From Sinosporangium siamense (GTDB lineage Bacteria > Actinomycetota > Actinomycetes > Streptosporangiales > Streptosporangiaceae): DNA of 64,000 nt. Both the position numbers and the translations under genes were made by a program. Of the stretch, positions 8,364-15,825 are shown in pieces (positions within the stretch are counted from its first letter, which is position 1; each line of letters starts with the position of its first letter). A model generated the notes under the pieces. The model saw only the letters and a list, made by a program, of their open reading frames with translations, was not told the origin of the DNA and ran no database searches. The DNA is taken from assembly GCF_016863435.1 (NCBI RefSeq), contig NZ_BOOW01000055.1:1-64000 (forward strand). Reading direction: 5' to 3'.

Positions 8364-9931
8364 CCCAACCGGGGCCGGCCCGCGGTGGCTTCCTTCATCC
8401 ATCGCTCCTTCGAATGCCAGATCGGCAGCACAGTAGCCGCCACATACATGATCGTGCCAAGCGCGATCATGAACGCGATAAACGGCCACTGCCAGAACTC
8501 AGGCAGATAGAGAGCGAGGCACCAGGCACGCATGATCTCCCCGTCGCTCTCGACGAACTGCCCGATCTTGAAGACCGCGGCCACAATCCCCTGAGGGAAG
8601 AGCGGGAGCCAGGCCAGCGCATAGCAGAGGGTCACCACCGCGATCATCCACTTGGGCATGGGCTTCTTGGCGGGCACGGCGTCGGCGAAGGCGTGCGGCA
8701 GGTCGATGGCGAGCAGCGTGGGTCCCCCGGGCGGGCTGTTCACCGCCAGTACCCCGTCAAAGGGTTCAAGCCGGCGCTCGATGCCCCGCAACCCGCTGCC
8801 CCGCGAGGGGTCCGCCCCGCCGTTGCCGTCGTCGGCAACGGTGATCTGGAGTGCGGCACCGCTTTTGCTGATGTCGATGGTGACGTTCCGGGCTTCGCCG
8901 TGTTTGGTGGCGTTGGTCAGCAGCTCGCTCACCGCGAAGTAGGCGGCCGACTCGACCGGCTGGTCTAGGCGCTCCGGCAGGTCGACCGTGACGGTGACGT
9001 TGAGCGGGGTGTCGAGAGCCATGGCGCGTACGGCGTCGCCGAGCCCGCGTTCGGCCAGCACGGGAGGGTGTATACCGCGGACGAGCTGCCGGAGTTCGGA
9101 CAACGCGGCCGCCGACGCCTCCCGTGCCTTGACCAGCAGCGCCTTGGCGGCCTGCGGGTCGCGCTCGATCAGCTCCTCGGCCGCGCCGAGTGTCATGCCC
9201 ATCGCGACGAGGCGCGCCTGGGCGCCGTCGTGCAGGTCGCGTTCGATCCTGCGCAGTTCGGCCGCCTGTGAGTCGGCCGCGTTGACCCGGGCCCGGGTGA
9301 GGCTCTGCACGCGCGCTTGGAGTTCGGAGCGTCGTGTGGCGGAAAGCAGTATGCGGGTCCACCGGTCGTGCAGGAGCAGCACCCATGGGACGGCGATGAG
9401 GCCGGCCACCGCGGCGGCGATGCCGAAGGGGGCCGTCCAGGGGGCCAGCCACCAGGCGGAGGTCAGGCCGTAGCCCACGGCCAGCAGCGGCAGGGCGAGC
9501 AGGGAGAAGGTGATAAGCGGGTTGAGGGTGATCCACAGGAAATCGCGCCAGGTCGCGGGGTCGTTGATCAGCCACTTCCAGCGCATGTTCCAGGCGGGGT
9601 AGCGCGGGGTCTTGTAGAGGGTGCGGTCCACGCGGTACCAGCCGTTGTATTCGGGGACCGGGGGCGGCGGGGCGGGGTGGTACGGCGCGGCCAGCTCGAC
9701 GCCCGACCACAGGGTGGTCCTGCGCCTGACGTGCTCGGTCAGGCGTCGTGCCTGCAGGGCGATCGGGTTGAAGAGGAACACCATGCCGAGGCCGAAGCTC
9801 AGCAGAAGCCCGAACAGCATGAACGGCACCACGACGAGGTGCGTGGCCGCCCCGGCCGCGAGCACGACCAACCGGCGAATAGCTACGACTGTCCGCATAG
9901 GCCCAGTTTGCGCCACGGTGCCAAATTCCAC
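8357..9931 (-). CDS. Two-component sensor histidine kinase (HisKA_3 type)
   Basis: A 524-residue membrane kinase. Hydrophobic segments occur at about residues 18-55, 135-185 and near the C-terminus (440-500). The dimerisation/phospho-acceptor box 'RRIERDLHDGAQARLVAMGM' in part places His at about residue 234. The HATPase_c domain follows, with 'ELLTNATKHG' (N box), 'VADDGNGG' and 'GSGLRGIERRLEPF' (G boxes). The unusual extra feature is a C-terminal membrane region after the ATPase. GTG at 9931 has a GGAGGT site 9 nt upstream; an internal ATG at 9898 is the alternative. It is divergent from the DrrA-type exporter across about 120 bp. Confidence 0.88.
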   Translation of the reverse strand: MEFGTVAQTGPMRTVVAIRRLVVLAAGAATHLVVVPFMLFGLLLSFGLGMVFLFNPIALQARRLTEHVRRRTTLWSGVELAAPYHPAPPPPVPEYNGWYRVDRTLYKTPRYPAWNMRWKWLINDPATWRDFLWITLNPLITFSLLALPLLAVGYGLTSAWWLAPWTAPFGIAAAVAGLIAVPWVLLLHDRWTRILLSATRRSELQARVQSLTRARVNAADSQAAELRRIERDLHDGAQARLVAMGMTLGAAEELIERDPQAAKALLVKAREASAAALSELRQLVRGIHPPVLAERGLGDAVRAMALDTPLNVTVTVDLPERLDQPVESAAYFAVSELLTNATKHGEARNVTIDISKSGAALQITVADDGNGGADPSRGSGLRGIERRLEPFDGVLAVNSPPGGPTLLAIDLPHAFADAVPAKKPMPKWMIAVVTLCYALAWLPLFPQGIVAAVFKIGQFVESDGEIMRAWCLALYLPEFWQWPFIAFMIALGTIMYVAATVLPIWHSKERWMKEATAGRPRLGC

Positions 9932-10050
9932 AGTGCCACGACCTCCACGTGAGGGGTGGAGATAAGTGCACCCCCACGCGACACCTGTCTGGATTCTCCG
10001 GAAATCAACGTTTTTCTACCGTCGAAGGCGACACAAGAGAGGAGTCGATC

Positions 10051-10971
10051 GTGCCGATCATCGAGGTGGAGAACCTCCATAAGAAGTACCGCGACGTCGT
10101 GGCCGTGGAGGACGTCTCGTTCACCATCGAGGAGGGCGAGATCTTCGGCGTGCTCGGCCCCAACGGGGCAGGCAAGACGACCTCGGTCGAATGCCTGGCC
10201 GGGTTGCGGGCGCGCGACGGGGGACGCATCAACGTCGCGGGCTTCGACCCGCGCACAGACAGGGACCAGCTCCGCAAGATCCTCGGCGTACAGCTGCAAA
10301 GCGCCGGCCTCCCCGCCAAACTCCGGGTTCACGAGGCTATGGAGCTTTACGCCTCCTTCTACCCGAACCCCGCCGACTGGGTCGAACTGCTCGACCGCGT
10401 CGGACTCGCCGCCAAGCAGAAGACCGCCTACGGCAAACTCTCCGGCGGCCAGCGGCAGCGCCTGTCCATCGCTCTGGCCCTCGTCGGCCGGCCCAGCGTC
10501 GCCGTACTCGACGAGCTGACCACCGGGCTCGACCCACAGGCCAGGCGGGAGACGTGGTCGCTCATCGAGGACATCAGGCGCTCGGGCGTGACGATCGTGC
10601 TCGTCACGCACTTCATGGAGGAGGCCGAGCGGCTCTGCGACCGGCTCGCGCTGATCAACAAGGGCAAGACCATCGCGATCGACAGCCCGAGCGGCCTGAT
10701 CGCAGGTGTGCAGAGCGAGCAACGCGTCTCCTTCAGGCCCACCACCCCGCTCACCGACGACGCCCTGCTCACCGCGCTGCCCGAGGTCAACTCCGTGGCG
10801 CGCGACGGCGACACGATCACGGTGTACGGCACGGGCAACCTGCCCTATGTCGTCACCACCGCTCTTGCCGGCCACGGCATCGTCGCCGCAGCGCTCCGCG
10901 TGGAGCAGGCCACGCTCGACGACGCCTTCCTCGCCCTCACCGGACACACCTTCGACGGAGCCCAGTCATGA
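10051..10971 (+). CDS. ABC transporter ATP-binding protein (DrrA-type)
   Basis: A 306-residue ATPase of the ABC-2/daunorubicin-export type. Walker A is GPNGAGKTT at about residues 37-45, the signature LSGGQRQR is at about 131-138, and Walker B is 'PSVAVLDELTTGLD', where the usual catalytic Glu is present as DE. A C-terminal extension after 'KTIAIDSPSGLI' is characteristic of DrrA-like proteins. GTG at 10051 is preceded by AGAGGAG. Its stop overlaps the permease start (ATGA). Together with the divergent two-component system it forms a probable sensor-exporter unit for an antibiotic or lipid. Confidence 0.9.
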   Translation: MPIIEVENLHKKYRDVVAVEDVSFTIEEGEIFGVLGPNGAGKTTSVECLAGLRARDGGRINVAGFDPRTDRDQLRKILGVQLQSAGLPAKLRVHEAMELYASFYPNPADWVELLDRVGLAAKQKTAYGKLSGGQRQRLSIALALVGRPSVAVLDELTTGLDPQARRETWSLIEDIRRSGVTIVLVTHFMEEAERLCDRLALINKGKTIAIDSPSGLIAGVQSEQRVSFRPTTPLTDDALLTALPEVNSVARDGDTITVYGTGNLPYVVTTALAGHGIVAAALRVEQATLDDAFLALTGHTFDGAQS

Positions 10972-11702
10972 CCAAGACCCTCGTCACCGAAGCCCGGCTT
11001 TACCTGCGCGAGCCGCTGGCACTGTTCTTTCCGATCTTCCTGCCGCTGATGCTGCTGATAGGGCTCGGCATCATCCCGGGAATCAACGAGCCGGACCCCA
11101 ACCGCGGCGGCATACGGGCCATGGACGGCTACCTGCCGTCCATGATGGTCTTCCTCGCCGTCGTCACCATGGCCGTCACCATCCTGCCGGGGGCCCTCGT
11201 GACCTATCGGGAACAAGGCGTGCTGCGCCGTATGTCCACCACCCCGGCGTCCCCTGCCCGCCTGCTCTACGCGATCCTGATGATCAACGTCGCCATCTGC
11301 GTGGCCGCGACAGTCATACTGATCGTGGTCGGCGGGCTCGTACACGATGCGTCCCCGCCGAGGCATCTGCCGGGCTTCCTGCTGGTGTTCGCCCTCGGCA
11401 CCGGTGCGATGCTCAGCATCGGCCTGGTGCTCGCCGCCGTCATCAACAGCAGCAAGGTGGCGCAGGCGTTCGGCGGAGTGGCGATGTTCCCCATGCTCTT
11501 CGTGGCCGGCATGTGGCTGCCCCGCGAGAACATGCCCGGCGCCCTGCAGGTGATCGGCGATGTCTTCGTGGTCGGCCCCTTCGCCGAGGCGCTGCACACC
11601 ACCTGGCTCGGGCAGGCACCGCAGATCCACAACGTGGCCATCATGGCCGCGGCAGTGGTGATCTGCGGAGTGCTCGCCACCAAACTCTTCCGCTGGGAGT
11701 AA
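10968..11702 (+). CDS. ABC-2 type permease (DrrB-type)
   Basis: A 244-residue polytopic membrane protein with about six hydrophobic segments, starting 'MTKTLVTEARLYLREPLALFF' and containing the ABC-2 permease hallmark 'LPGALVTYREQGVLRRMSTTPASPARLL'. It is translationally coupled to the ATPase by an ATGA overlap, and the pair should form the exporter. It is followed by a strong hairpin. The larger frame open back to 10191 is a shadow of the ATPase gene. Confidence 0.88.
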   Translation: MTKTLVTEARLYLREPLALFFPIFLPLMLLIGLGIIPGINEPDPNRGGIRAMDGYLPSMMVFLAVVTMAVTILPGALVTYREQGVLRRMSTTPASPARLLYAILMINVAICVAATVILIVVGGLVHDASPPRHLPGFLLVFALGTGAMLSIGLVLAAVINSSKVAQAFGGVAMFPMLFVAGMWLPRENMPGALQVIGDVFVVGPFAEALHTTWLGQAPQIHNVAIMAAAVVICGVLATKLFRWE

Positions 11703-11714
11703 GGAGGGTGAGCG

Positions 11715-11748
11715 TACGGCACGCCGCCACGGGGGCGTGTGCCGTACG
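11715..11748 (+). terminator. Hairpin terminator between convergent exporter and RiPP genes
   Basis: The arms GTACGGCAC and GTGCCGTAC flank a GC-rich loop, 12 bp after the permease stop and just before the methyltransferase stop on the other strand. It should act for both directions. The arms are the octamer TGCCGTAC seen in other spacers. Confidence 0.65.
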
Positions 11749-11749
11749 G

Positions 11750-12877
11750 CTATCGGGGCGTGATCAGGGGGATGTCGGGGGTCTCCAGCCACAACCACTG
11801 GCGCTCGGGGGTAACGGACAGCCCGAACTCCCCCACGTCCGGCCTGCCGTGCGACTCCCACCAGGTGTGGGCGTCCTCCACGATCGCCCACACATCCCGT
11901 GGACCGCCCAGGGTCACCTCGGTCGCCTTCTTCAGCGGCATCTCCGCCCAAGAGGAGTCATCCGCGACCAGGGTGACACTCTCGGCTCCCGGATAGACCA
12001 CGAGGCCCGGCAGCCGCTGCCATGTGACCAGCGCGAGACCGGGCACCAGCAACGCCTCGCCGGGCAGGGCGCTCTCGCGGCGGCGCACGTCGCTCCTGTC
12101 CATCGCCGCGCCCGTGGGCACACCCGGCAGCGACGCTTCGCTCCGCGCCGGCATGAAGCCGAACGGGCAGGCCAGCAGGGGTCCCGAGGCGACACCCTCA
12201 CCGGTCACGGTCAGCCGGGTGAGGGCGCCGGCGAACGACGCGCCGGCGGGACGCAGATCGGCCACGATCACCCCGCCGATCCGGACTTGGCGCACCCACT
12301 GCCCCGGAATCTGCTCGAAGGCGACGGTCGCGACCAACCGGTCGTACGGCGCCCGCCTGGGATGGCCTTCGCGACCGTCACGGACGGCGAGCGCGGGGCG
12401 GTAACCCAGCTCCTTCAGGCGCAGACCGGCGAGCTCCACCAGATCAGGATCGATGTCGACGGAGGTGACGAGGTGGTCGCCGAGCCGCTCGCTGAGGAGC
12501 GCGGCGTTGTAGCCGGTGCCTGTGCCGATCTCCAGCACGGAAACGCCGTCCACGACGTCGAGCTCGTCGAGGATGCGCAGCATGAGGGAGGGGCGGGTGC
12601 TGGAGCTGGTCGCCCACGGCCAGCCGCCGCACTCGATGTGCTGCGTGACCAGGGTGTCGTCGGAGTAGACGGTCGGCAGGTAGTCGGGGACCCCCGGGGT
12701 GAAATGCCGGCCGCGGCGGGGGTCGTCGCCCTCGTCGCCGGGCCGGAGGTAGAACGACGGTATGAACACGTGGCGGGGCACGGTGACGAACGCCTGCCGC
12801 CAGGCCGGGGGGAGCGCGCCCGCCGCGGAGAGGGCGTCGGCGAGCTCGCGCGCGAGGTCCCGCCACGTCGTCGTCAT
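11750..12877 (-). CDS. PIMT-like methyltransferase of an ATP-grasp RiPP system
   Basis: A 375-residue protein. Residues 1-220 resemble protein-L-isoaspartate O-methyltransferase, with 'VPRHVFIPSFY' at about 33-43, the 'SSSTRPSLMLRILDEL' segment at the position of the PIMT substrate loop, and the SAM motif VLEIGTGTGYN at about 114-124. Residues 225-375 form an extra C-terminal domain not found in housekeeping PIMTs but found in the methyltransferase of ATP-grasp peptide maturase systems (TIGR04188-type). Related enzymes convert an Asp in graspetides to aspartimide via a methyl ester. The ATG overlaps the upstream ligase stop (ATGA). It is the last gene of the three-gene cluster. Confidence 0.85.
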   Translation of the reverse strand: MTTTWRDLARELADALSAAGALPPAWRQAFVTVPRHVFIPSFYLRPGDEGDDPRRGRHFTPGVPDYLPTVYSDDTLVTQHIECGGWPWATSSSTRPSLMLRILDELDVVDGVSVLEIGTGTGYNAALLSERLGDHLVTSVDIDPDLVELAGLRLKELGYRPALAVRDGREGHPRRAPYDRLVATVAFEQIPGQWVRQVRIGGVIVADLRPAGASFAGALTRLTVTGEGVASGPLLACPFGFMPARSEASLPGVPTGAAMDRSDVRRRESALPGEALLVPGLALVTWQRLPGLVVYPGAESVTLVADDSSWAEMPLKKATEVTLGGPRDVWAIVEDAHTWWESHGRPDVGEFGLSVTPERQWLWLETPDIPLITPR

Positions 12878-13833
12878 CCGCCACCACCCGCCACGAGCAG
12901 ATCCGCGACCGCCTCCGCGATCGGCAGGCCGGTCGCCTCCGCGAGCCACGCCCACGCCCCGCTCGGATTGACCTCCAGGAACCACCAGTCGCCCGCCCGG
13001 TCGACGGAGAAGTCGAACACGCCTATCTGGACGCCGAGATCGGCCAGGCACCGCAGGCAGCCGTCCACCACATGCTGGGGGACATCCACGACATCGTAGG
13101 TCAAACGGTCGTAGTGGGTGCGCCAGTCTTGGCGGGCCACCGGATCGACCGTGCGAATCGCCACTCCCAGGCACACACCATGACCGGTCACCACGACACG
13201 GGTGTCGAAGACCTTGGGCACGTTGCTCTGGAACAGGTGCGGAGTGACTCGGACTCGGTCATCCACCGTGACGGCGTCGACGGTTGATGTGTAGATCAGT
13301 TTGATTCTTCCCTCCTCACTGACGATCTTGTGCATGATCGCCTTATAGACGGCCCCATGATCCTGGTTATCCACGAATCGCCGTGCGGAGACGGGATCGT
13401 TGGTGATCAGGGAGGCGGGGACGTGTAACCCGGCGCGGACCGCGGACGCCATTTGCACAATGCGGTATTCGGCGTCGGCGACCGCCGACGGATGGGAAGC
13501 CCAATATGCAGGAAGGGAGGAAAGCAGCCCTCCGATGCCGAAGCGGGCCTCCACGGTGGCGAATCTGAGCTCCTGCTCACTCAGCTTCGAGGGGAAGCTG
13601 AAAGGCTGGGAGTGACGATAATAGACGGCGGAGACCGCGTTCAACTCAATGGACGCATCGGGAGTGTTGATGACACCTTGCCATCCATCCCCCGTTATCT
13701 CCGCCTCGATGCTGGCACGGGCAGGAAACCATGACGTGTCAAACCACCACACATGGACCCCTTTTTGGGTCAAGGCATAGGAGACCCTGACTGCTTCGTC
13801 GTCCTCATCGCCGGCAAGGATGAGGACCGACAT
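12874..13833 (-). CDS. ATP-grasp ribosomal peptide maturase (graspetide ligase)
   Basis: A 319-residue ATP-grasp enzyme of the SAV_5884-type peptide maturase family (TIGR04187-type). An N-terminal domain opens 'MSVLILAGDEDDEAVRV'. The central ATP-binding elements include 'VYKAIMHKI' (Lys at about 164), and the C-terminal metal/ATP residues are in 'VFDFSVDRAGDWWFLEVNPSG' (Asp274, Glu287, Asn289). In characterised graspetide systems such enzymes activate Asp/Glu side chains and form ester or amide crosslinks to Thr/Ser/Lys. Start codon and precursor stop overlap as TAATG, and its stop overlaps the methyltransferase start, so the three proteins are translated as a unit. Confidence 0.88.
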   Translation of the reverse strand: MSVLILAGDEDDEAVRVSYALTQKGVHVWWFDTSWFPARASIEAEITGDGWQGVINTPDASIELNAVSAVYYRHSQPFSFPSKLSEQELRFATVEARFGIGGLLSSLPAYWASHPSAVADAEYRIVQMASAVRAGLHVPASLITNDPVSARRFVDNQDHGAVYKAIMHKIVSEEGRIKLIYTSTVDAVTVDDRVRVTPHLFQSNVPKVFDTRVVVTGHGVCLGVAIRTVDPVARQDWRTHYDRLTYDVVDVPQHVVDGCLRCLADLGVQIGVFDFSVDRAGDWWFLEVNPSGAWAWLAEATGLPIAEAVADLLVAGGGG

Positions 13834-14096
13834 TAGTCAGTTACCGTAACCGTCTGTGTGTCGGACTCGACTTTTCCGTCACTGCTGAACTGCGTCGGCC
13901 TGGTCTCGGTCCTGGTCTTGGTGGGCTTGGCGTGTTTGCCTGACTCCAAGATGTGGCACTCCACCGGAACCACGGCGAAGTCCATGCCCCAGGGTCGCCC
14001 TTGTGTCGCAGACTCGGGCGAGATCGGGATCGCACGGCCCGGCGGGCCGAAGGGGAATCGGTCGCCCGGCCTTGTGAATGGTGCGGTGTCGATCAT
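13833..14096 (-). CDS. Graspetide precursor peptide (putative ATP-grasp-modified RiPP)
   Basis: An 87-residue precursor. Residues 1-50 are a Pro/Gly-rich leader-like region (PFTRPGDRFPFGPPG; PISPES; GRPWGMDFAVVPVE). Residues 57-87 form a Thr/acid-rich tail: Thr at 59, 61, 63, 65, 68 and 80, 82, 84, 86, with acids Glu64, Glu77, Asp79 and Asp87 around an Asp73-Gly74 turn. This spacing suggests a crosslinked hairpin, with Asp73-Gly as candidate aspartimide site. The ATG has a GGGAG site 6 nt upstream. The stop overlaps the ligase start (TAATG). Identity as precursor rests on size, position and composition, so the crosslink pattern is inference. Confidence 0.85.
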   Translation of the reverse strand: MIDTAPFTRPGDRFPFGPPGRAIPISPESATQGRPWGMDFAVVPVECHILESGKHAKPTKTRTETRPTQFSSDGKVESDTQTVTVTD

Positions 14097-14690
14097 ATTA
14101 AGCTCCCGTTTCGATGGCCCACTGGAGTTATGAAATCATGGCGCCTGCCGCTTCTCCAGGGGTGCCGCCGAGAAATATCGCCGTCGCCTTGAGGATGGCT
14201 CAATCCAGGCTAAGAGCGCGGTCGCGATAGTTCACTGCTTGTATTCAAGATGAGCAAGTTTTCACCTTCGGGCAGGGTACACTTGTTTTGCCGACCGCAC
14301 GCACGGGAGGGCGTCAACGATCTCCCCGGGGGGAGACGAGGGGGGTGGTTCGCACGCTCACAATGCCGAGTCCGGGAGCGTTGACCGGCGAGAGAGCAGA
14401 CATATTCTGAACCACCGGTGCGGGTGCTTCCCTTGCCTGTGAAACCGGTTACGGTCCGTGCCGCTCCGCCCCGGATCGGCACCGCCCCGGGGGATACGAT
14501 GCCGCGCCTCCATCTTGTGCATCGCTTCGATTTCACCGTCCGATTCCCCGGATCCGACCAGCTCATATATCGTCTCCGGGAAATAGGTAAACGTAGATGC
14601 ATAAACCACGCCGGCTCGTTTCCTCCGGCCGATGACAATGGAATGTCAATTCCCCTAAAATAGGTTCTTTCATGCGGAGACTGAAGGAAT
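14097..14690 (-). other. Non-coding region upstream of the RiPP operon
   Basis: About 590 bp without a gene I can support. GC is lower than in flanking genes, and the short open frames lack third-position GC bias and ribosome-binding sites. It must hold the promoter of the minus-strand RiPP operon. I see no clear -10/-35 pair and no second precursor. Confidence 0.5.
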
Positions 14691-14872
14691 GTGACGCAGA
14701 CGCCGGCAGGCCAGGCCGAGCCGGTGCCGACACCGCCGGACCCGCACCTGTACCCCGAGTTCGCGTCCACCGGCGGCCTTTCCGCCGCCCTCGCCGAGAC
14801 GGCCGCCGAGCACGGGCTTGAGGTGGGCGAAGTACGCTGCCCCGGGCACGGCGGCCGAACTCCACCCGGCCT
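14691..14872 (+). pseudogene. 5' fragment of an unidentified gene
   Basis: GTG at 14691 follows a good GAAGGAA site. The first roughly 55 codons ('MTQTPAGQAEPVPTPPDPHLYPEF', then 'GLSAALAETAAEHGLEVGEVR') have the strong third-position GC bias of genuine coding sequence. The bias and plausibility are lost near 14870, where the frame runs into the 3' end of the oppositely oriented neighbour. It looks like a gene truncated by deletion. The protein family is not recognised. Confidence 0.4.
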
Positions 14873-14906
14873 GAGACGACCTGCCGTGCCGCGACGCGTC
14901 ACTCGT

Positions 14907-15644
14907 CTAGCGGATCGCCTTGGGCAGGTCGTCCGTCCACTCGGCCTTCTCCACAAGGGTGGTGCCGTCCTTCCCGGGCTTGGCGGCAGCCGAGGTGAAG
15001 ACCGACGTGCGTAGCCGTGCTGCCTCCACATCCGTTACCAGCCTGAGTTCACCGAACGGATAGTCGATCGCGAGGCTCTCGCCGCCGTCGACCGCACCGA
15101 GGTTCCGGACGTTCGGTTGTGCGGCGAGCGCACGGAAGGCGGCCGCGCGCACCTCCGGCGGCGCGGGCATGCTGGACAGCACCTTGAGCAGCGGGACGAC
15201 GCGGGCCGTTTCCACGTGCAGTGGTTTCCCGGCGTGCCGGACGAGCCACGTCACCAGTTCATCCGGGTCGGTCGCAAGCCGCTGGATCTGCTCGTAACTC
15301 AGCCTAGTGTTCTCCAGATCGAAGCCGTCAGACCAGTGCCCGTTCTTGCCGCCGTTTTCCGTGACCTCGTTCTTCCCGCTCGCCCGGAACCACGATTTGC
15401 CGTCGCGCCGAGTCCAGGTCTCCACGGACGACTCGCCCAGCTCGCGCCCTGCCATGCTGCTGGTGGACACGGTCTTGACATACCAGTAGGTGCCGGACTC
15501 CTCGGGGGTGTTCACCGCGGCGGTCGCCGCGGCGAGCAGGATCTGCCGTCCTGATTTCTGCACGACGGCTGACGGGCCGCCGGAGGTGACGGCCGGCTGA
15601 TCGAGCACGCCGCAGTCGACAGCCCTCACCTGGCTGAACAGCAT
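14907..15644 (-). pseudogene. CU044_5270-family protein, 5'-truncated
   Basis: The 245-residue frame matches the C-terminal two thirds of the actinobacterial CU044_5270 family. Recognisable parts are 'RQILLAAATAAVNTPEESGTYWYV', 'VETWTRRDGKSWFRA', 'LATDPDELVTWLV' and 'GAVDGGESLAIDYPFGELRLVTDVE'. The family normally has an additional N-terminal cytoplasmic region and a transmembrane segment of about 100-150 residues, which are missing; the 180 bp before the ATG does not encode them. The ribosome-binding site is too close to the ATG to be convincing. Probably a remnant of a sigma-factor-linked membrane gene. Confidence 0.65.
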
Positions 15645-15825
15645 CTACCTCCCAACAGCCCACCTTCCCGCCTGACCCACCGGTTCTCGGTGTCGGCGCC
15701 CATACAGGCATGCTTGTGATGCAGCGAACCGATCCCAAGTACGGCGAAGGCCATAATCCACGCGTGACTTGAAGCCGGGATGTGCCACCGGCGTGACCCG
15801 CCCACCAGGTGAGCAGGACCTGAGG

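Noticed and set aside
9949-10050. N-terminal extension of the DrrA-type ATPase from an upstream ATG
   Set aside because: The extension overlaps the divergent promoter region and is not family-like. GTG 10051 has an AGAGGAG site and the normal MPIIEVENL start.
14358-14609. 83-residue minus-strand frame upstream of the graspetide precursor, considered as a second precursor
   Set aside because: It has no ribosome-binding site, no Thr/Asp-rich core and no coding bias. It overlaps equally open frames on the other strand.
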